Source of the DNA: Candidatus Zixiibacteriota bacterium | GTDB lineage: Bacteria > Zixibacteria > MSB-5A5 > JAUVRN01 | Assembly (NCBI GenBank): GCA_030597645.1 | Contig: JAUVRN010000088.1 | Location: 1 to 7,258 of the forward strand | Direction: 5' to 3' | DNA length: 7,258 nucleotides | Shown here: positions 1-4,703 of the stretch, one piece after another | Numbering within the stretch: position 1 is the stretch's first letter | How the letters are laid out: every line of letters begins with the position of its first letter | Notes under the pieces: generated by a model | Seen by the model: the letters and a program-made list of their open reading frames with translations, nothing else | The model's database searches: none | Told to the model about the DNA's origin: nothing | Made by a program: the position numbers and the translations under genes

Positions 1-1
1 C

Positions 2-412
2 ATGCGTGCACCGCTTTTGGGGCGCGGAAAGAGCCGCAATGTGGTGCAGGCCATGCAGCGCACCGGACTCGATCACGGCTTGGACCGACTGATCGCCCCG
101 GTCCGTCCGAGCCGCAAGAGCGAGTATCCGCTGGGGCCCATGGAGCAGTACATCACCCGTCGGAATGCGGACGGAGAACGGTTCGACCCCTGGATGCGCG
201 TACACGACCGCCTGGGTGCCCGCACCCTGGGTGTCTGCGGCCGCTCCATGATCATTCGGGGAACCGTCAGGGAGTGGGAGACCTGGACCGGGATGCGCTT
301 CGCCCGCAGCGGTTCCTACGTCATACCGGGCGCCCTGACAACGGTGGAGTTCGACCTGGATACCGACCGGGGTATGTACGTCGAACCCAATGTTTGGATG
401 ATCCACGGCTGA
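2..412 (+). CDS. GNAT-like N-acetyltransferase, C-terminal part (5' end outside window)
   Basis: The gene enters from the left edge and ends at TGA 410-412, so 136 residues are visible. The first visible residues contain GRGKSRNVVQAM, which resembles the R-G-x-G-x-[AS] acetyl-CoA pyrophosphate loop of GNAT enzymes and is followed by a helix. After it come LIAPVRPSRKSEYPL, FDPWMRVHDRLGAR, REWETWTGM and a C-terminal EPNVWMIHG. I recognise this block from memory as the conserved C-terminal half of an actinobacterial-type GNAT family whose substrate is unknown to me. The ATG at 2-4 is probably not the true start, because the N-terminal half of the acetyltransferase fold would be missing. The gene is convergent with rho, with a 40-bp gap. 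The family call is moderately sure, but the substrate cannot be stated. Confidence 0.6.
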   Translation: MRAPLLGRGKSRNVVQAMQRTGLDHGLDRLIAPVRPSRKSEYPLGPMEQYITRRNADGERFDPWMRVHDRLGARTLGVCGRSMIIRGTVREWETWTGMRFARSGSYVIPGALTTVEFDLDTDRGMYVEPNVWMIHG

Positions 413-452
413 CCCGGATAGAGGATGCGCATGCGTCCCCCAAGGCTGCCGT

Positions 453-1727
453 TCAGCTCGTGGGGATGCTGGCCAGCAACTCCTCGTTGTTGGCGTGCCT
501 TTCCATCAGCTTGAGCATCATTTCTATGGCCTCGCGGGGATGGCGGTCCGCCAGCCCCCGGCGCAGCAGCGCGATACGCTGGATGTCCTCCTCGCCGTAG
601 AGCCGCTCGTCCTTGCGGGTGCCGCTGGCGAGCACGTTGATCGCCGGGAAGATCCGCTGTTCGGCCAGTCGTCGATCGAGCACGATCTCAGAATTGCCGG
701 TGCCCTTGAACTCCTGGAAGATGAGCTGATCCATCTGCGAGCCGGTGTCCACCAGTGCCGTGGCCACAATCGTCACCGAACCGCCACCCTCGATGTTGCG
801 TGCCAGGCCGAACAGGCGCCGCGGTATTTCCAGTGCACCCGCCTCGACACCGCCGCTCATGGTACGGCGCGTACCCGAACCGATCACGTTGAACGCACGC
901 CCTACACGGGTGAGGCTGTCCACGAGCAGCGTGATGTCATGCCCGCATTCCAACTCCACGCGCACCATGTCGAGCACCAGGTTGACCAGGTCCACCTGCT
1001 CCTGCGGGCTCTGATCGTTGGTGCGTGCAAAGACCTCGATGTCCACCTGGCGCCGGAAGTGCGTGACCTCTTCGGGCCGTTCGTCGACGAGCAGGGCGAT
1101 GACGCGCATGTTCGGGCATGCCGCCTTGAAGCTGTGCGCCATGGCCTCGAGCATCAGCGTCTTCCCGGCCTTGGGCGGCGACACGATCATCGCGCGCGTG
1201 CCTTTGCCGATCGGTGCGACCAGGTCCACTATGCGCATCGACATATTCCCGGTGACGGAGAGCGGTACACGCTCGTTCGGATCGATGGGCACCAGCTCCT
1301 TGAACGAACCACGTCGCGCATAATCCTCCGGCGACATGCGGGAAATGGTATCGATCCCGGTCAACTCGAGCTGATGGCCCGAGAGTTGCACGGCACCTGC
1401 CAGCGTACAGCCCTGCACCAGTCGCTGCCCGCGAATGAGCGCAGGCCCCACCTGAACACGATGTGGAGACGGATACAGTTCAGCCGGATCTACGAGCTCC
1501 CCGCGGTCGCGACCATTAAGCCGAAGCACGCCGGTCGTGTAGTCGATCAGGGCATCCGGCGGTGGAGCGGAGGGCGCGGGCCGGGGCCTCGCCGCCGACG
1601 GGGTCCGTCCCCTGGGCCGCGAACGAGTGTTGGTTCGCATCCGTGATCGGCCCGGGGGGGTGGGGCCGGAGCGTGGACCGCTCCGTTTCTTGCCCGGTCT
1701 CTTGCCTCTATTTTCGCGCATATCCAT
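453..1727 (-). CDS. rho: Transcription termination factor Rho, divergent form
   Basis: This is a 424-residue homologue of the hexameric RNA-dependent ATPase that translocates on nascent RNA and releases RNA polymerase. The motor is intact: Walker A SPPKAGKT (183-190), catalytic-Glu region DERPEEVT (215-222), Walker B DITLLVD (264-270), Q-loop SGGVEAGAL (291-299), R-loop QEFKGTGN (338-345), and arginine finger in SGTRKDE (about R371). The N-terminal helical bundle is replaced by about 58 Arg/Lys/Pro-rich residues. The cold-shock-like RNA-binding domain (about 60-125) is degenerate: where E. coli has GFGFLR and DDIYVS, it reads RGELVD and AELYPSPHRVQV. The start is ATG 1727, with a second ATG at 1721. 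Both overlap the methyltransferase stop, and no clear ribosome site is visible, which suggests coupling. The open frame continues 80 codons upstream, but that part lies over the methyltransferase and is not Rho-like. It could be a second, specialised Rho copy. Confidence 0.93.
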   Translation of the reverse strand: MDMRENRGKRPGKKRSGPRSGPTPPGRSRMRTNTRSRPRGRTPSAARPRPAPSAPPPDALIDYTTGVLRLNGRDRGELVDPAELYPSPHRVQVGPALIRGQRLVQGCTLAGAVQLSGHQLELTGIDTISRMSPEDYARRGSFKELVPIDPNERVPLSVTGNMSMRIVDLVAPIGKGTRAMIVSPPKAGKTLMLEAMAHSFKAACPNMRVIALLVDERPEEVTHFRRQVDIEVFARTNDQSPQEQVDLVNLVLDMVRVELECGHDITLLVDSLTRVGRAFNVIGSGTRRTMSGGVEAGALEIPRRLFGLARNIEGGGSVTIVATALVDTGSQMDQLIFQEFKGTGNSEIVLDRRLAEQRIFPAINVLASGTRKDERLYGEEDIQRIALLRRGLADRHPREAIEMMLKLMERHANNEELLASIPTS

Positions 1728-2460
1728 ATACCAGGTACCGACTGTTCTCCCTGAAGAGGGGGTTGATGAGATGATCCACGCGGCTGAGCATCCGCCGCTG
1801 CCATTCGCGGCGACCGAACGCAGCCAGCACTCCGAACGATTCGAGCGTGACGGAATCGAACGGCTGGAGCAGTCGGCGATACTCGTCCAGCGTGGGGTAA
1901 TGGAGCCCGCGGCCCCAGGCCACAAACTGCCTGCGGCCAAATGCGTGCAGCCGTGAACCGTACGCATTCTCGGCGAACAGCAGCGTCCCGCTCTTCTTCA
2001 AGACGCGGTGGGCCTCCGTCAGTATGGCCACCTGGGTCTCCCAGCCGCCGTAGCGGGACGCCACGGCCAGCAGTGATTTGAACGCGACCAGATCAAACTG
2101 CTCATCTCCGTACGGCAGACGCGTAACGTCCGCCCGGCAATACTCGATGTCATCGACGATGTCGTAGCGCCGGAACAAATCCCGGGCTTCGTCTCGGGGT
2201 GGCTTCGAGTCACAGTACGCCACCCGACAGCCTCGCCTGCACAGGTACAGGGTCAGCCCTCCCCCACCGGCGCCCATGTCGAGCGCCCGCTTCCCGGCCC
2301 AGTCTCCCTGGAGCTCTCGATCCCACATCCGTACGGCGCGGCCCCAGTTGCCGACGTCCCACTGGACGATGTCGGCGAGAATGCTGTGGTCTTCGGACGG
2401 ACGCGGGCCCGCCACTGGAGGCGCGGGAGAGGCTGCGGCCTCGGCAGTCATGTCCACCAT
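1708..2460 (-). CDS. Class I SAM-dependent methyltransferase
   Basis: This is a 250-residue cytoplasmic Rossmann-fold methyltransferase. SAM motif I is ALDMGAGGGGLTLYL (about 59-73). An acidic residue, D84 in VAYCDSK, follows strand 2 and should bind the ribose hydroxyls. DVTRLPYGDEQFDLVAFKSLLA (in part, about 111-132) fits the motif II/III region, and EAHRVLKKSGTLLFAEN fits the strand carrying motif IV in SAM-dependent methyltransferases of this type. The C-terminus, FRENSRYLVYGYARK, resembles methyltransferases I associate with polysaccharide or small-molecule modification, but the substrate is unknown. I chose ATG 2460 (ATG 2451 is also possible). A GTG at 2562 would add 34 non-conserved residues and overlap the dockerin gene by 32 bp. 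Its TAG (1708-1710) lies inside the start of rho, 20 bp after the rho ATG at 1727. No strong Shine-Dalgarno sequence precedes either ATG. Confidence 0.85.
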   Translation of the reverse strand: MVDMTAEAAASPAPPVAGPRPSEDHSILADIVQWDVGNWGRAVRMWDRELQGDWAGKRALDMGAGGGGLTLYLCRRGCRVAYCDSKPPRDEARDLFRRYDIVDDIEYCRADVTRLPYGDEQFDLVAFKSLLAVASRYGGWETQVAILTEAHRVLKKSGTLLFAENAYGSRLHAFGRRQFVAWGRGLHYPTLDEYRRLLQPFDSVTLESFGVLAAFGRREWQRRMLSRVDHLINPLFRENSRYLVYGYARK

Positions 2461-2530
2461 GTGGTCTGCAACCGCACAATAATCTCTCCGCGTCCCGGGA
2501 ACAACGAAAGACTGATGGCCGATTCGAGCG

Positions 2531-2827
2531 CTAGAGGGTGGGGCATCGCGGCTCGGGCCCACCGCGCATGAGATGGTTGACGAGATACACGATGTCGATC
2601 ATGTCCACGCGCGCGTTGCAGTCGGCGTCGCCGGAGTTGACATCGGGCATCGGCACGGGCCCCTTCTCGAACAGGTAATGCGCCAGGTAGATCGCGTCGG
2701 CCAGCGTGATGTTGCCGTCGTCGTTGGCGTCACCCCGGAGGAACCTGGACTCGCCATGCGCGGCGCCCTGCGCAGAGAGAGAGAAACACACACAGATCAC
2801 GATCGGTATGATACGTCTGGACACCAT
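2531..2827 (-). CDS. Small secreted protein consisting of one type I dockerin
   Basis: The product has 98 residues. A signal peptide occupies about 1-25 (MVSRRIIPIVICVCFSLSAQ, then a small-residue cleavage zone). Almost everything else is one dockerin with two calcium loops: D33-A-N-D-D-G-N-I-T-L-A-D44 followed by IYLAHYLF, and D67-A-D-C-N-A-R-V-D-M-I-D78 followed by IVYLVNHLM. Dockerins bind cohesin modules through these duplicated F-hand segments. No enzyme, binding or anchoring domain is attached. Cys70 sits in loop 2 and Cys95 just after the last helix. I chose ATG 2827 because the signal peptide starts there and AGGTG lies just upstream; a TTG at 2875 would put 16 unlikely residues before it. 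The methyltransferase gene follows after 70 bp. Function beyond calcium-dependent docking is not visible. Confidence 0.8.
   Translation of the reverse strand: MVSRRIIPIVICVCFSLSAQGAAHGESRFLRGDANDDGNITLADAIYLAHYLFEKGPVPMPDVNSGDADCNARVDMIDIVYLVNHLMRGGPEPRCPTL
2728..2733 (-). other. First dockerin calcium loop, core aspartates
   Basis: This marks the start of the first F-hand loop of the dockerin-only protein, whose residues 33-44 follow the D-x-N-x-D-G-x-I-x-x-x-D pattern. It is intact at ligand positions 1, 3, 5 and 12, so calcium binding is expected. The interval is a pointer inside the coding region; the domain runs on through residue 88. Confidence 0.5.
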
Positions 2828-2837
2828 AGCACCTGAG

Positions 2838-2875
2838 TTGGACTGATCCCACAGCCGCCCGGCTGTGTCAGTCAA
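2838..2875 (-). promoter_or_regulatory. Long two-part hairpin in the leader of the dockerin gene
   Basis: On the minus strand an inner inverted repeat, CACAGCCG / CGGCTGTG separated by GG (2850-2867), is flanked by a second pair, TTGACTGA and TCAGTCCAA. The outer pair matches with one bulged G, and three extra bases (GGA) lie on the 3' side between inner and outer stems. In total about 16 base pairs span 38 nt. It sits immediately downstream of a TATTAT box and about 10 bp before ATG 2827. It could be a leader structure affecting mRNA stability or translation, or an operator dyad. No T-run follows, so it is not a canonical intrinsic terminator. Confidence 0.5.
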
Positions 2876-2876
2876 G

Positions 2877-2882
2877 ATAATA
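2877..2882 (-). promoter_or_regulatory. Candidate -10 box (TATTAT) for the dockerin gene
   Basis: TATTAT on the minus strand matches the sigma-70 consensus TATAAT at five of six positions and stands out in a GC-rich gap. Transcription would start near 2870, giving a leader of roughly 43 nt that contains the hairpin at 2838-2875. No good -35 hexamer lies at 16-18 bp; a TTGTAA lies at only 14 bp. The same transcript could carry methyltransferase and rho. Confidence 0.3.
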
Positions 2883-3021
2883 CACCCGCGACGAGATTAC
2901 AACGTCCATGGCTTGACGCCGGTCGGCCGATACCACGCAGACGGTCCAAACGGGGGTGGGCTCTGGGGACGGACCTTACCGGAAACGCCGCAGCTACCGT
3001 ACTGGCCAGGTGAAAACGGGC

Positions 3022-3282
3022 CTACGCGGCTCTGAACAGCATGACGACGCCGGCGATGATGAGCACCGGAAGCGCGAGCAGCATGCCGATGCCTGCCAGG
3101 CCGGCGATCAGACCGATCAGGATGCCGAAGGCGCCGGCGACCAGACCCAGGGCACCTCCCACGGCGCCGACCACGGCACCGAAGATTCCACCGAGCAACC
3201 CAATACCAAAGATGAAGTCACAGAGGGTGAGCGTACACAGGGCGATGAGTGCCAGCGTAGAGACGAGAATGAACTTGAGCAT
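3022..3282 (-). CDS. Small glycine-rich membrane protein, unknown function
   Basis: I do not recognise this 86-residue protein. It starts with a hydrophobic, signal-like segment (MLKFILVSTLALIALCTLTL) and is hydrophobic almost throughout, with D22 and R84 the only charged residues after K3. From about residue 26 to 66 it is built of Gly, Ala, Leu, Ile and Val with glycines spaced 3 or 4 apart, followed by a last hydrophobic stretch (67-83) ending in RAA. Two or three membrane helices are expected. ATG 3282 is chosen because GGGAGG lies about 10 nt upstream; an ATG at 3300 would swallow that site and has none of its own. It is separated from the downstream dockerin gene by 194 bp, so it is probably its own transcription unit. 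Confidence 0.7.
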   Translation of the reverse strand: MLKFILVSTLALIALCTLTLCDFIFGIGLLGGIFGAVVGAVGGALGLVAGAFGILIGLIAGLAGIGMLLALPVLIIAGVVMLFRAA

Positions 3283-3292
3283 ACCGGCCGTG

Positions 3293-3298
3293 CCTCCC
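3293..3298 (-). promoter_or_regulatory. Ribosome binding site GGGAGG deciding the start at 3282
   Basis: On the minus strand GGGAGG lies about 10 nt before ATG 3282. It overlaps the alternative ATG at 3300, which argues that the protein begins at 3282. It is the clearest Shine-Dalgarno sequence in the window. Confidence 0.55.
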
Positions 3299-3304
3299 AT
3301 GGCT

Positions 3305-3328
3305 GGGTCACCCGGTTCCAGGGTACCC
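3305..3328. repeat. Two near-palindromes, GGGTCACCC and GGGTACCC
   Basis: GGGTCACCC (3305-3313) and the perfect palindrome GGGTACCC (3321-3328) lie 7 bp apart just upstream of the 86-residue membrane protein gene. Each can fold on itself, or the two can pair with a single bulge. They could be a protein-binding dyad. No function is established. Confidence 0.35.
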
Positions 3329-3346
3329 CTTCAGACTACGGACGGA

Positions 3347-3409
3347 CGGCGGGACGGTTGCGTCCTTGCGGACGGATTGCCGGCGGGACGGTTGCGTGCT
3401 TGCGGACGG
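3347..3409. repeat. Tandem direct repeat, 29-bp units with 34-bp period
   Basis: Two copies of a 29-bp unit (3347-3375 and 3381-3409) differ at a single base and are separated by ATTGC. Both carry GGGACGG, then GTTGCGT, then TTGCGGACGG. More GGACGG copies flank the pair, at 3339-3349 and 3423-3428. The run lies in the divergent intergenic region. Two copies are too few for a CRISPR array. Confidence 0.7.
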
Positions 3410-3422
3410 GTCGCGGTGACCC
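3408..3422. repeat. Short stem-loop next to the 34-bp repeat
   Basis: GGGTC (3408-3412) and GACCC (3418-3422) form a perfect 5-bp stem around a 5-nt loop, extendable by one C-G pair (3407/3423). It abuts the right repeat unit. No T-run is adjacent on either strand. Confidence 0.3.
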
Positions 3423-3486
3423 GGACGGAACGGAGGGAGGAGAGAGAGGGCCGGCAGACAAGCCACCGGCCCCGCGGTCCGCATTG

Positions 3487-3516
3487 AAGAGAGGGCGATC
3501 CCGCAATCGCTCTCTT
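3487..3516. promoter_or_regulatory. Strong hairpin upstream of the SGNH hydrolase gene
   Basis: AAGAGA (3487-3492) pairs with TCTCTT (3511-3516), and GCGAT (3495-3499) pairs with ATCGC (3506-3510), giving 11 bp with a 2-nt bulge and a 6-nt loop CCCGCA. It lies about 40 bp before the SGNH start. No T-run follows on either strand, so an attenuator-like or operator role is as likely as termination. Confidence 0.4.
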
Positions 3517-3541
3517 GCCGGTTAGCCGTTGCCGGTCCTGC

Positions 3542-3567
3542 CACACGCAACTTAGTTGATGCGTGTG
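3542..3567 (+). promoter_or_regulatory. Inverted repeat spanning the SGNH hydrolase start codon
   Basis: CACACGCA (3542-3549) and TGCGTGTG (3560-3567) are perfect 8-bp arms with a 10-nt spacer. ATG 3559-3561 lies at the base of the right arm. An alternative pairing uses CAAC and GTTG and bulges the ATG out. In mRNA this could hide or present the start codon, where no Shine-Dalgarno sequence is visible. As DNA it could be an operator. Confidence 0.35.
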
Positions 3568-4650
3568 AAACAGGTCGGGGCCCGGCGCTCAAAGGTACTC
3601 CGCAACCTCCTGCTGCTGTGCACCACCCTGTTGGTCTGCCTTCTGACCGCAGAAGGGGCGTTTCGCTGGGTCGACCCCTTCCCATACTACCGTCCGGACC
3701 AGGTCACTCATACGTACCACGGCAACCTGTCCATGTATGACACGCTGCTGGGCTGGCGCGGCGTCCCCGACGGTGCCGCCCGGATCACTACACACAACAA
3801 CCAATTCGGTGTGCTGCACAATCCGTCCGGCTTCCGCGACCTGGCGCATGAGGACTCCACCGACCGGCGCCCCGGCATCGTGTTCCTGGGCGACTCCTTC
3901 ACCTGGGGCTACGAGGTCGAGTGGGAGGAGATGTTCGTGAACATCCTGCGAAAGCGCCTGCCCCAATACGCGATCTACAATCTCGCGCACAACGGCTACG
4001 GCACGGATCAGTCGCTGCTGACGTTTCGTTACTGGAGAGCGTACGGAGATCCGCGCCTGGTGGTCCTGGTCTTCACCGAGAACGACGTGGACGACAACAA
4101 CGCGGCCCGGCGCTACTTCAAAAACAAGCCGAAGTTCGATATGCTCTACGGGCAACTGGTCCTGACCGGCGTTCCCGTGGTGCGTGAGGACGCCTGGGAC
4201 GTTGCGCGACGAAGCGAAGACGGTACGGAGACGCAGCCTTTCTGGATTCGGGACGTGGCGTTTCGTTCACACCTGTTGCATGACATGTACTATCGGCTCC
4301 GCGGGTTGTGGGGTTCCGGCGAGGCCCCCTCGCCTGCTGATGAAGCGCCGGACCTTCAGCTCACGTCGGCGCTGCTGAAGGAGATCAACCGGGAGGTCCA
4401 GAGCCGCGGCGCCGAACTGCTGGTCGTGTTCGTGCCCTCCAAGGCGGATATCCACGAACTGACGGATGCCATGCCCTACCAGCGGGCCATCGCCAGATTG
4501 TGTCGGGAGCACGGCATCGGGTTCTTCGACCTGGCGCCGGCCTTTCACGACACGTGGCTGCGTACGTACTACCGGCTCGACATGCACTGGAACCCGCGCG
4601 GCCACCGTGTGGCAGCTGCGGCCATCGCCGAGCATCTCCGCGATCGCTGA
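3559..4650 (+). CDS. SGNH/GDSL-type hydrolase, N-terminally membrane-anchored
   Basis: The product has 363 residues. After a basic N-terminus (MRVKQVGARRSKVLR) one hydrophobic helix (about 16-31) should anchor or export it, placing the rest outside the cytoplasm. The SGNH fold is shown by block I GDSFTWG with nucleophile Ser113, block II-like Gly in NGYGTDQ (about 145-151), block III Asn in TENDVDDN (about 173-180), and block V DMHWN with Asp341 and His343. The final DxHWNxxGH signature is typical of esterases and acyltransferases of this superfamily, including the AlgJ/AlgX-like group. An acyl or acetyl ester of a cell-surface glycan is a plausible substrate but only an inference, as no MBOAT partner or glycan gene is nearby. 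I used ATG 3559 rather than the TTG at 3556. The gene is convergent with the M6 protease gene. Confidence 0.85.
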   Translation: MRVKQVGARRSKVLRNLLLLCTTLLVCLLTAEGAFRWVDPFPYYRPDQVTHTYHGNLSMYDTLLGWRGVPDGAARITTHNNQFGVLHNPSGFRDLAHEDSTDRRPGIVFLGDSFTWGYEVEWEEMFVNILRKRLPQYAIYNLAHNGYGTDQSLLTFRYWRAYGDPRLVVLVFTENDVDDNNAARRYFKNKPKFDMLYGQLVLTGVPVVREDAWDVARRSEDGTETQPFWIRDVAFRSHLLHDMYYRLRGLWGSGEAPSPADEAPDLQLTSALLKEINREVQSRGAELLVVFVPSKADIHELTDAMPYQRAIARLCREHGIGFFDLAPAFHDTWLRTYYRLDMHWNPRGHRVAAAAIAEHLRDR

Positions 4651-4656
4651 TTCCGC

Positions 4657-4694
4657 AGCACTCGCTTGAGTCGCTGGCCCACCCGGTATACCGG
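4657..4694. terminator. Stem-loop and palindrome between convergent genes
   Basis: The 53-bp gap between the two convergent stop codons contains a stem-loop (AGC-ACTC, loop GCTT, GAGT-C-GCT, 4657-4675, one bulge) and a perfect 12-bp palindrome CCGGTATACCGG (4683-4694). Their position suits a bidirectional terminator, but neither has a T-run and the palindrome has no loop, so this remains a weak call. Confidence 0.25.
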
Positions 4695-4703
4695 CGGCGC
4701 ACC

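Noticed and set aside
413..452. Terminator between the acetyltransferase and rho genes
   Set aside because: Only the 8-bp palindrome CGCATGCG and no T-run; no supportable hairpin.
495..1646. 383-codon open frame on the + strand opposite rho
   Set aside because: It is antisense to a fully conserved Rho motor domain; long reverse frames are expected in GC-rich DNA, and its His/Arg-rich product matches nothing I know.
1728..1967. 80-codon upstream extension of the rho frame
   Set aside because: It lies entirely over the methyltransferase coding region and its sequence (Ser/Arg/Cys-rich) looks like a frame shadow, not a Rho domain.
2461..2562. GTG start at 2562 for the methyltransferase
   Set aside because: It would add 34 low-complexity residues before the conserved fold and overlap the dockerin gene by 32 bp.
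2838..2875. Integron attC-like site
   Set aside because: The bulged two-part hairpin is reminiscent, and one end reads GTTGGAC on the + strand, but the partner core is missing and the order of the core sites is wrong.
3347..3409. CRISPR-like repeat-spacer pair
   Set aside because: Only two units with a 5-bp spacer, and no cas genes.
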